Below the pieces are notes generated by a model. That model made no database searches. It saw nothing but the letters and a program-made list of their open reading frames with translations, and was not told the DNA's origin. The translations under genes and the position numbers were made by a program. This document shows positions 44,973 through 52,398 of a stretch of 64,000 nt of DNA, in pieces (the stretch's first letter is position 1; each line of letters starts with the position of its first letter). This stretch comes from Usitatibacter rugosus (lineage in GTDB: Bacteria > Pseudomonadota > Gammaproteobacteria > Burkholderiales > Usitatibacteraceae), in assembly GCF_013003965.1 (NCBI RefSeq), contig NZ_CP053069.1, positions 2,883,419 to 2,947,418 on the forward strand. Direction: 5' to 3'.

Positions 44973-45001
44973 TAACGGGACATTAACGGGGCTTTAACAT
45001 C
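44973..45001. promoter_or_regulatory. Three heptamers at 11 bp spacing between divergent starts
   Basis: TAACGGG (44973-44979), TAACGGG (44984-44990) and TAACATC (44995-45001) are direct repeats with exact 11 bp period, separated by 4 bases. They lie 53 bp upstream of the SARP start and 53 bp upstream of the membrane protein start at 45054. SARP proteins with OmpR-type winged HTHs bind heptamer direct repeats at 11 bp steps. The match to this regulator is inferred. Confidence 0.55.
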
Positions 45002-45053
45002 CGACAGCCCCGGGACGGCTGACATGCCCTTGGCGCCGGCGTAGTCTGGTTTC

Positions 45054-45533
45054 ATGAGCCTGCGTGACCTCGACAACGATCCGGACGACGACGACGAGTC
45101 GGCGGCCGAGACCTTCTCGAAGATCGCCGACATCCACCGCGGCCGGTGGCTGCGCGTGGGCATCTTCGTCCTGCTGCTGGGCCTGATGTACTTCCTCTAC
45201 CTGCGCTGGGTGTTCTCCCCCAACGCGCCCGACGCTGTCCTCACCTTCGGCGGCGTCTTCCTGCGGATCGTCGTCCTCGCCGCGATCGGCAGCGTGCCGT
45301 TCTTCGTGATGGCGTACCTCGACCCGGTGTGGCGCTCGAAACATGCGGCGTCGATCGCGGCGCTCACGTGGATCGTGGTCTTCACGCTGTTCTCGAACTC
45401 GAAGTGGGGATTGACGTGCCCGGCGGCTGCCATCTTCTTCTTCGTCCCGTTCAGCATAGGGGCGCTGGTGGGGCACAACCTGGGGATGTTCAAGCATCCG
45501 GAGACCTTCGATCAAGACGACCTTGACCGCTGA
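45054..45533 (+). CDS. Four-helix membrane protein of unknown function
   Basis: A 159-residue protein with an acidic N-terminus (NDPDDDDESAAE) and about four hydrophobic helices (residues ~33-50, 62-85, 98-113, 122-143). It does not match a family I recognise. It is transcribed divergently from the SARP gene across the shared heptamer array, so it is a candidate target of that regulator. The start ATG follows directly on the gap, and a 41 bp inverted repeat begins 32 bp after its stop. Confidence 0.7.
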   Translation: MSLRDLDNDPDDDDESAAETFSKIADIHRGRWLRVGIFVLLLGLMYFLYLRWVFSPNAPDAVLTFGGVFLRIVVLAAIGSVPFFVMAYLDPVWRSKHAASIAALTWIVVFTLFSNSKWGLTCPAAAIFFFVPFSIGALVGHNLGMFKHPETFDQDDLDR

Positions 45534-45564
45534 TCCGTTGCAGCAGGGCCTGCGGCCAGGTGGG

Positions 45565-45724
45565 CCTTGAACCACGGAGGCACGGAGACACGGAGGGCCA
45601 CGGAGGAATTCATGGCGGACCGTGAGAGATATCGGCCGCGGTGAATCGCGACTGCTGGCAACTGCAATTCCCTTGAAGTTTTTCTCCGTGGCCCTCCGTG
45701 TCTCCGTGCCTCCGTGGTTCAAGG
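45565..45724. repeat. Perfect 41 bp inverted repeat of CACGGAG-type units
   Basis: Left arm 45565-45605 and right arm 45684-45724 are exact reverse complements over 41 bases, separated by a 78-base interior. The arms are built of CACGGAGG/CACGGAGACA units and are bounded by CCTTGAA...TTCAAGG. It lies between the membrane protein and tldD, in 275 bp without a gene. No target-site duplication or ORF is evident. Confidence 0.9.
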
Positions 45725-45808
45725 GGTCCCAAGTGCGCAGCATCCCGATGAGAGACCGCGACAGCGGTAAAATGGCGATCTCTCCGGCTGCCTCCGCTTC
45801 CTCCTCCC

Positions 45809-47251
45809 ATGGAAAATCTCCAGCGCGCCTTCCGCGCCGCCGCCCCCGCCGTCGATTTCTGCTCGCTGCGCTTCGTCGAGGAGTCGAGCGAATACCTCTC
45901 CGTCCGCCAGGACGTCCCCGAGCCGCCGCAGCTGTCGGTCGATCGCGGGGCCATGGTCACGGTGATCGACAAGGGCGGCCTCGGCTATGCGGCGACCAGC
46001 GACCTCACGCCCGCGGGCCTGGCCGACGCGGCGGGCCGTGCGAAGCGCTACGCGGAGCTCACGCGCGGCCGATCGGTCGTTGACTACAGCAAGATCGCGC
46101 TCCCTCGACCCGAGGGCGAATACCGCTCTCCCGTCGGGCGCGATCCGGCGAACGTGTCGCGCAAGGACAAGTACGAGATCCTCGGCCGGGAGTCGGCGGG
46201 CTGCCGAATCGACCCGCGGATCGTGGACTGGGACGCGTCGATCTGGACCACGAAGGTCCGCCAGCTCTACCTCACGGCCGACGGCGGCGCGGTGGAGCAA
46301 TCGTTCGACATGCTGGTGCCGAACCTCTCGGCCACCGCGTATGCCGACGGCGAAACGCAGACCCGCACGCACGCCGGGCGCTACAACGGCTTCTGCCGCC
46401 AGGGCGGGATGGAGATCCTCGACGCCTTCGGCCTCGACGGTGCGGGCCGCGCGGTCGCGGAAGGCGCGCTCGAGCTGCTCGGTGCGCCCAACTGCCCCAG
46501 CGGCAAGATGGACGTGCTGCTGATGCCCGACCAGATGATGCTGCAGATCCACGAGTCCATCGGCCATCCGCTCGAGCTCGATCGCATCCTCGGCGACGAA
46601 CGCAACTTCGCGGGCACGAGCTTCGTCACGCTCGACATGTTCGGCAGCTACCGCTACGGCTCGGCGCTCCTCAACGTCACTTACGACCCGACGCGCCCCG
46701 AGCAATATGCGAGCTTCGGCTGGGACGACGACGGCACCGCGGCCGAGCGCCAGCACGTGATCCGCGACGGCATCCTCGAGCGGCCGCTGGGCGGCGCGAT
46801 CTCGCAGGCGCGGGCCGGCGGCATTCCGGGCGTGGCCAATGCGCGCGCCTGTTCGTGGAACCGCCCGCCCATCGACCGGATGGCGAACCTCAACGTCGAG
46901 GCCGGCGACTCCACGCTCGACCAGCTCATCGCCTCGATCGAGCTCGGCGTGATGATGCGCACCAACGTCTCGTGGTCCATCGACGACTCGCGCAACAAAT
47001 TCCAGTTCGGCTGCGAGTGGGGCCGCGTGATCCGCAACGGCAAGCTCGCCGAAGTGGTGAGGAACCCCAACTACCGCGGCGTCTCCGCCACGTTCTGGCG
47101 CTCGCTCTCGGGCGTGGGCGATGCATCCACGTACCAGGTGATGGGAACGCCCTACTGCGGCAAGGGAGAGCCTTCTCAGGTCGTCCGCGTGGGGCACGCC
47201 GCGCCCGCGTGCCGCTTCTCCGGGGTCGATGTCTTCGGAGGTGCCGCGTGA
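45809..47251 (+). CDS. tldD: Zinc metalloprotease subunit TldD
   Basis: A 480-residue peptidase of the TldD/PmbA family. The metal motif H248-E-S-I-G-H253 (HExxxH) is in MLQIHESIGHPLELDRIL, and family segments LFGAP-like SCSVRPTAP are absent, but GTGYDE-like GAISQARAGGIPGVANARA is present. TldD pairs with TldE/PmbA to process small peptides such as microcin precursors or CcdA antitoxin. The ATG at 45809 follows a small gap. The stop overlaps the ATG of the partner gene. No small precursor peptide gene is visible nearby. Confidence 0.88.
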   Translation: MENLQRAFRAAAPAVDFCSLRFVEESSEYLSVRQDVPEPPQLSVDRGAMVTVIDKGGLGYAATSDLTPAGLADAAGRAKRYAELTRGRSVVDYSKIALPRPEGEYRSPVGRDPANVSRKDKYEILGRESAGCRIDPRIVDWDASIWTTKVRQLYLTADGGAVEQSFDMLVPNLSATAYADGETQTRTHAGRYNGFCRQGGMEILDAFGLDGAGRAVAEGALELLGAPNCPSGKMDVLLMPDQMMLQIHESIGHPLELDRILGDERNFAGTSFVTLDMFGSYRYGSALLNVTYDPTRPEQYASFGWDDDGTAAERQHVIRDGILERPLGGAISQARAGGIPGVANARACSWNRPPIDRMANLNVEAGDSTLDQLIASIELGVMMRTNVSWSIDDSRNKFQFGCEWGRVIRNGKLAEVVRNPNYRGVSATFWRSLSGVGDASTYQVMGTPYCGKGEPSQVVRVGHAAPACRFSGVDVFGGAA

Positions 47252-48579
47252 TGGACATGAAGCAGTACTTCCACGACCTGGCCGCGCACATCGACACGCT
47301 CGCGAAGCCCGGCGAGGTGATCGTCTCCTCGCTCGCCGCCGAGGACAGCGACTTCATCCGCTTCAACAAGAGCGCCGTCCGCCAGGCGATGGCGATCCGC
47401 CAGGTGTACTGGACGCTCTCGCTGATCCACGACAAGCGAAGGCTCGATGCAAAGGTGACGCTCGCGGGCTCGTTGGCCGCGGACCGCGAAGCGCTGGCGG
47501 GCTTGCTGCGCGACCTTCGCAACGCCATCGGCGAGCTGCCGCGGGATCCTTTCCTGCTCTATCAAACCGAGCCCAGCCATTCGGTGCGCGAGTCGAAGGG
47601 ACAGCTGCCCGATCCGGCGAGCGTGATCGATTCCGTGGTCGCCGCGGGCCAGGGCGTCGATCTCGTCGGCCTCTACGCGGGAGGTCCGATCTACCGCGGC
47701 TTCGCCAACACGCTGGGCGCGCGCTACTGGCACGAGGTCGAGAACTTCGATTTCGGCTGGTCGCTCTACCACTCGCGCGACAAGGCGGTGAAGTCGAGCT
47801 ATGCCGGCAGCGCGTGGGATGCGGCCGCATTCGACCGCAAGATGGCCTTCGCGCGCGGGCAGCTGGTGCGCCTCGCGGAGACGCCGCGCACGCTCGAGCC
47901 CGGCGGCTATCGCGCGTTCCTGGCACCCGCGGCGATGACCGAGATCCTCGGCATGCTCTCGTGGGCGGGCTTCGGATTGAAGAGCCGCAACACCAAGCAG
48001 ACGGCGCTCATTCGCATGGCCGAGCAAGGCGCGACGCTTTCGCCGCAGGTGACGCTGCGCGAGAACACCGCGGGCGGCATCGCGTGCGGCTTCCAGGCCG
48101 AAGGCTTCCTGCGCCCGGATTCGGTGGAGCTCGTGGGCGCGGGCCAGCTCGGCACGGCCCTTGTCTCGCCCCGCTCGGCTCGCGAGTACGACGTGCCCAC
48201 CAACGGCGCCAACGCTTCGGAGAGTCCCGAGTCCCTCGACCTCGCCGCCGGCATGTTGCCGGAGGCCGACGCGCTGAAGACCCTGGGCACCGGCATCTAC
48301 ATCGGCAACCTCTGGTACCTCAACTTCTCGGACCGCTCGGCCTGCCGCATGACGGGCATGACGCGCTTCGCCTCGTTCTGGGTCGAGAACGGCGAGATCC
48401 GCGCGCCGCTCAACGTGATGCGCTTCGATGACACGGCCTACCGCGTGCTGGGCGCCAACCTCGAGGCCCTCACCCGGGAACGCGACCTGGTGGTCGACGA
48501 CAACAGCTACGAGAAGCGCTCCACGTCATCGATGCACACCCCTGGCGCGTTAATCCGGGAGTTCGCCCTGACGCTCTGA
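47251..48579 (+). CDS. TldE/PmbA-type partner protease subunit
   Basis: A 442-residue TldD/PmbA homologue lacking the HExxxH metal motif, as is normal for TldE-type partners. Segments PAAMTEILGMLSWAGFGLKS, TLRENTAGGIACGFQAEGFL (split) and GTGIYIGNLWYLNFSDRSACRMTGMTRF are recognisable. ATG 47251 shares one base with the tldD stop, so the two subunits are made together. The pair most likely forms a heterodimeric peptidase. Confidence 0.85.
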   Translation: MDMKQYFHDLAAHIDTLAKPGEVIVSSLAAEDSDFIRFNKSAVRQAMAIRQVYWTLSLIHDKRRLDAKVTLAGSLAADREALAGLLRDLRNAIGELPRDPFLLYQTEPSHSVRESKGQLPDPASVIDSVVAAGQGVDLVGLYAGGPIYRGFANTLGARYWHEVENFDFGWSLYHSRDKAVKSSYAGSAWDAAAFDRKMAFARGQLVRLAETPRTLEPGGYRAFLAPAAMTEILGMLSWAGFGLKSRNTKQTALIRMAEQGATLSPQVTLRENTAGGIACGFQAEGFLRPDSVELVGAGQLGTALVSPRSAREYDVPTNGANASESPESLDLAAGMLPEADALKTLGTGIYIGNLWYLNFSDRSACRMTGMTRFASFWVENGEIRAPLNVMRFDDTAYRVLGANLEALTRERDLVVDDNSYEKRSTSSMHTPGALIREFALTL

Positions 48580-48643
48580 CCGTTGACGCGCCCCGCCCCT
48601 CCGGTTAGCATCAAAAAGGCTTTTGGAAACAGATACTAACTGG

Positions 48644-50032
48644 ATGATTTTAAAGCAGAAATTCAAGTGCCTCGCGCTCGCCGCGGGCCTGGCTCTCGGT
48701 TCCGGCGGGATCTCCGCTGCCGACGCGCCGAAATCGGTGGCCTTCGAGGCGCCGAAGCCCATGGCCTTCCCGCCCGCCTTCGAGGACCCGGATGACGTCC
48801 CCCTGCCGGATCCAGACCTCTGGCACCGCATCCGCATGGGCTTCGCCCTGGAGCCGCTGGAAACGCCCCTGATCGTGAAGTGGGAGGGGTGGTACTCCGA
48901 CCGCCCCGAATACATCGCGCGCTTCGTCGACCGCGGCAGCCGCTACCTCCACCACATCGTGGAGGAGGTCGAGAAGCGCAAGATGCCCATGGAAATCGCG
49001 CTGCTCCCCGTCGTGGAGAGCGCCTTCAACCCCCACGCCTACTCGCGCTCCAAGGCCTCGGGCCTGTGGCAGTTCATCCCCTCCACCGGCAAGAGCTACG
49101 GCCTGTCGCAGGATTCGTGGAAGGACAACCGCCGCGACGTGATCGCCGCCACCGATGCCGCGCTGAACTACCTCGAAAGGCTGCACACGATGTTCGGCAG
49201 CTGGGAGCTCGCGCTTGCCGCCTACAACTGCGGCGAAGGCTGCGTGGGCCGCGCGATCGCCAAGAACCAGAAGAAGGGCCTGCCCACCGATTTCCTGAGC
49301 CTGAACCTCCCGCCCGAGACGCAGAACTACGTCCCGAAGCTGGTCGCGGTGAAGAACATCGTGCTCTCCCCCGCCACCTACGGCGTGGATCTCGGCACCG
49401 TGCCCGACCAGGCGTACTTCACCGCCGTGAAGGCCCCCGAGAAGATCGACGTGAAGCTCGCCGCGAAGCTGGCCGGCATGAGCGAGGAGGAGTTCGTCGC
49501 GCTGAACCCCTCCAACAACGGCGCCGTCGCGGTTTCGAAGGGCACGTTCCTCGTGCCGCTCGACAAGGCCGATGCCTTCCGCACCAACCTCGATGGGTAC
49601 GACAAGCCGCTCGTTTCCTGGACCACCGTGACGGCGAAGAAAGGCGAATCGATCGACTCGCTCGCCAAGCGCTACGGCGTGCCCGCGCACGAGTTCCGCG
49701 CGGCCAACGGCGCCGTCAAGTTGAACAAGAAGGGCTACCTCGCGGTGAACCAGTCGATCATGGTGCCGATGAAGTCCGCCACCACGGTCGCCACCGCCGC
49801 GCCCGCGAAGGCCACGCACGCGAAGCACACCGTGGCCGCCGCACCCGCGAAGATCGAAGCCGAGCCGAAGATCGTCCCGGCCTCCTCCGGCAGCACGTAC
49901 ACCGTGCGGGCCGGCGACACGCTCTACGGCATCGCGCAGAAAGCCGGCGCCACCGTGGACGACATCCTCGCGCTGAACCGCCTCAAGTCGAGCGCGGTGA
50001 TCCAGCCCGGACTCCGGCTCCGCCTTCCTTAA
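48644..50032 (+). CDS. mltD: LysM-containing lytic transglycosylase (MltD-like)
   Basis: A 462-residue exported murein lytic transglycosylase. The signal is around residues 1-26 (MILKQKFKCLALAAGLALGS). The SLT domain holds the catalytic E125 in LLPVVESAFNPHAYSRSKASGLWQFIPS (read in parts) and the AAYNCGEGCVGRAIAKN segment. A central module with a degenerate LysM at ~333-378 and a clear C-terminal LysM (YTVRAGDTLYGIAQKAGATV) complete it. ATG 48644 is preferred over TTG 48623 because it gives a normal signal peptide, but no good ribosome binding site precedes either. Confidence 0.85.
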   Translation: MILKQKFKCLALAAGLALGSGGISAADAPKSVAFEAPKPMAFPPAFEDPDDVPLPDPDLWHRIRMGFALEPLETPLIVKWEGWYSDRPEYIARFVDRGSRYLHHIVEEVEKRKMPMEIALLPVVESAFNPHAYSRSKASGLWQFIPSTGKSYGLSQDSWKDNRRDVIAATDAALNYLERLHTMFGSWELALAAYNCGEGCVGRAIAKNQKKGLPTDFLSLNLPPETQNYVPKLVAVKNIVLSPATYGVDLGTVPDQAYFTAVKAPEKIDVKLAAKLAGMSEEEFVALNPSNNGAVAVSKGTFLVPLDKADAFRTNLDGYDKPLVSWTTVTAKKGESIDSLAKRYGVPAHEFRAANGAVKLNKKGYLAVNQSIMVPMKSATTVATAAPAKATHAKHTVAAAPAKIEAEPKIVPASSGSTYTVRAGDTLYGIAQKAGATVDDILALNRLKSSAVIQPGLRLRLP

Positions 50033-50091
50033 GGCAGGTCTATTTGTGTTGGTGCGATTCTGCTTGCAGGGCAGAGGTGCTGAGGCACGTC

Positions 50092-50376
50092 TTTCAACAC
50101 AGAGGACACACAGGAAAGCGGATTGAAGGGTTAGAGCGCCTCATGGAAGCGCTGGATTGAAAGGGAAGGAGGGGAAGGAAAAACGAAGGAAGGGAAGGAA
50201 ATCGTTGAGTGAGATGGAAGTGCCGTCGTCTCGAACCCAGGCGACGCACCCACTTCACTTTCAGAGCTTTCCTTCCCTTCCTTCGTTTTTCCTTCCCCTC
50301 CTTCCCCCAAAAATCAGCATTCAAGGTTTCGCTTTCCTCTGTGTCCTCTGTGCCCCCTCTGTGTCCTGTGTTGAGA
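50092..50376. repeat. Composite palindromic element, copy B (mltD-M3 peptidase gap)
   Basis: This fills most of the 50033-50431 gap. Outer arms carry CACAGAGGA-type units. Inner arms (50163-50201 and 50268-50306) are perfect 39 bp inverted repeats around a 66 bp core (50202-50267). It matches copy A at 16337-16646: the flanking unique stretches are in the same orientation, but the core is reverse-complemented relative to copy A (about 60 of 68 positions agree). I see no coding capacity. The rest of the gap, 50033-50091 and 50377-50392, holds nothing else I can identify. Confidence 0.88.
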
Positions 50377-50385
50377 ACGGCGCCC

Positions 50386-50414
50386 CACAAAAAAGGGCGC
50401 CCGAAGGCGCCCTT
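50386..50414 (-). terminator. Rho-independent terminator of the M3 peptidase gene
   Basis: On the minus strand: stem AAGGGCGCC (50414-50406), loop TTCG, stem GGCGCCCTT (50401-50393), then a T-run from 50394-50389. It lies 17 bp after the peptidase stop at 50432. Confidence 0.85.
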
Positions 50415-50431
50415 GATGACGAGGAAACGAG

Positions 50432-52387
50432 TCAACGTTTCCCGGTGATTTCCTTGAAGAACGCGTCGCTCGAAGGCTCGCGCCCGAGGAAGCGCTTCAC
50501 GAGATCCATCGGCTCTTCCTGCGCTCCGTTGGCGAGGATGATGTCGCGGTAGCGCTTGCCCACCGCCGGATCGAGGTAGTTGCCCTTGAACGCGGAGAGC
50601 ATGTCCAGCGCCAGCACTTCCGACCACATGTAGCCGTAGTAGCCGGCCGCGTAGCCCGACGCGAGGTGGCCGAAGGCCGCGGGGAACGTGGTGCCCTCGA
50701 TGTAGCCCAGCGGCGTCTGCTTCTCCACCGCGATCCACGCCTGCATCACCGGCTGCGGCTTTTGCGAGAGCGCCATGTCGAACGCGGCGTACTCCCACTG
50801 TCGCTGGTACTTGCTGCCCTGGCCGTAGGTGCGCGCGGCCTCGAGGCGCTGGATCTGGTCCTTCGTGAGCTGCGGGCACTCCGGGCAGACCGTCTTCATG
50901 AGCGCCAGCGGCTGCTCGTGGCGGACCCACTCCTCGAACATCTGCGAGGGGGCCTCGACGAAATCCTGCAGCGTGTTCGTGCCGGCCTGCGGGTTGTAGT
51001 CCGCGGTCGAGAGCACGCCGTGAAGCACGTGGCCGAACTCGTGGAAGACGGTCTCCATCTCGGCCTGCGTGAGGCCCTTCCGGTCGATGTTGGTCACGAA
51101 CACGGTCATGGGCGTGCGGCCCGTGAGCTTGCTGGCGCCGCGCACGGCCCAGGCGGCGGCGTGCGTGTACTTGCCCTCGCGCGGGAACGGATCGAAGTAG
51201 AAGCTGGAGAGGTACTTGCCGGTCTTCGCGTCCGACACCTCGTAGTAGCGCACGTCCTCGTTCCAGGACTTGACCGCCACCGGCTTGATCTTGATGCCGT
51301 AGAGCGTCTCGGCCACGAGGAAGGTGTAGGCGATCGCCTTCTCCGTCGGGAAGTACTTGCGCAGCTCTTCCTGGTCCACCGCGAAGCGCGCCTTGCGGAT
51401 GCGCTCCTGGTGGTAGTTCACGTCCCAGCGCGAGAACGCGGTCTGGTCGGGGGGCGTGCCGCGCTCCTTCGACTTGTCGGCTCGGAGCTCCTCGAGCTCT
51501 TTCTTCTCGACCTCGCCGACCGCTTGCTTTACCTCGGCGAGGAACTTGTTCACGTTGGCGGGCGTACCGACCATCTTCCGGCGCGTGACGTAGGTCGCGT
51601 AGTCGGGCAGGCCGTAGATCGTGGCGAGCTCCTGGCGCAGGATGAAGAGCGTCTCGAGGATCTTCAGGTTCTGCTCGCCGCCCTGCTTCGAGCGGGCCCG
51701 GTAGTAACGCTCGCGGGCCGCCTCGGACTTCGCGTTCGACATGAAGGGCCCGTAGACCGGCGTATCCAGCTTGAGCACGTAGTTGCCCTGCTCGTCCTTC
51801 TTCTTGTCCTTGAGGTAGGCCTCGGACAAGCCCTCCATCTCGGCGGGCGTCATCGTGACGGTCGTCTTGTCGTCGCGGATGTTGCGGTCGAACGCCTGGC
51901 GGCCCGCTTCGAGCTGGTCGAAGATTTCCTTCACGCGGGCGCGCTTGTCCTGCGGGAGGGTGACGCCGCTGTCCTCGAAGACCTCGAGGAGGTCCTTCTG
52001 CAGCTTCTTCTGGTGGGCGTTGGCCGGCTTGACCGCCTTCACGCGCGCGTAGAGCGCCTCGTTCTGGTTGATCTCGGTGTTGAGCTCGGTGAGCTTGGTC
52101 GAGCACGGCTCGGCGGCGTCGCGCACGGCCTTGTCCGGATGCACGGCACCCAGCAGCGAGACCGGGCCCGCGACGTCCTCGACGGCGATCTGCAGCTTGT
52201 TCCACTCGGCGAGGATGGTGCCGGGTTCCTTCTTCGCCGACATCGCGGCGATGTCCTTGCGGGCCTTGGCCACGGCGGCATCGCAGGCCTTGGTGAGCGA
52301 GGGGGCGTCCCACGAGGGCATGAGCGTCGGAGCGGCAAACGCGGGAAGGGCCGCGAGCAGCGCCGCGGCGAGGATGGTCTTGTTCAT
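50432..52387 (-). CDS. Secreted M3-family oligopeptidase
   Basis: A 651-residue zinc metallopeptidase of the M3 (thimet oligopeptidase/Dcp) family. Signal peptide MNKTILAAALLAALPAFA. The zinc motif H449-E-F-G-H453 is in VFHEFGHVLHG, and the third ligand is probably in DFVEAPSQMFEEW. It is downstream of and co-directional with a peptide ABC transporter, 11 bp after the ATPase gene. The likely role is trimming periplasmic peptides before or alongside import. Length is normal for the family. Confidence 0.9.
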   Translation of the reverse strand: MNKTILAAALLAALPAFAAPTLMPSWDAPSLTKACDAAVAKARKDIAAMSAKKEPGTILAEWNKLQIAVEDVAGPVSLLGAVHPDKAVRDAAEPCSTKLTELNTEINQNEALYARVKAVKPANAHQKKLQKDLLEVFEDSGVTLPQDKRARVKEIFDQLEAGRQAFDRNIRDDKTTVTMTPAEMEGLSEAYLKDKKKDEQGNYVLKLDTPVYGPFMSNAKSEAARERYYRARSKQGGEQNLKILETLFILRQELATIYGLPDYATYVTRRKMVGTPANVNKFLAEVKQAVGEVEKKELEELRADKSKERGTPPDQTAFSRWDVNYHQERIRKARFAVDQEELRKYFPTEKAIAYTFLVAETLYGIKIKPVAVKSWNEDVRYYEVSDAKTGKYLSSFYFDPFPREGKYTHAAAWAVRGASKLTGRTPMTVFVTNIDRKGLTQAEMETVFHEFGHVLHGVLSTADYNPQAGTNTLQDFVEAPSQMFEEWVRHEQPLALMKTVCPECPQLTKDQIQRLEAARTYGQGSKYQRQWEYAAFDMALSQKPQPVMQAWIAVEKQTPLGYIEGTTFPAAFGHLASGYAAGYYGYMWSEVLALDMLSAFKGNYLDPAVGKRYRDIILANGAQEEPMDLVKRFLGREPSSDAFFKEITGKR

Positions 52388-52398
52388 GGTGTCTCCGT

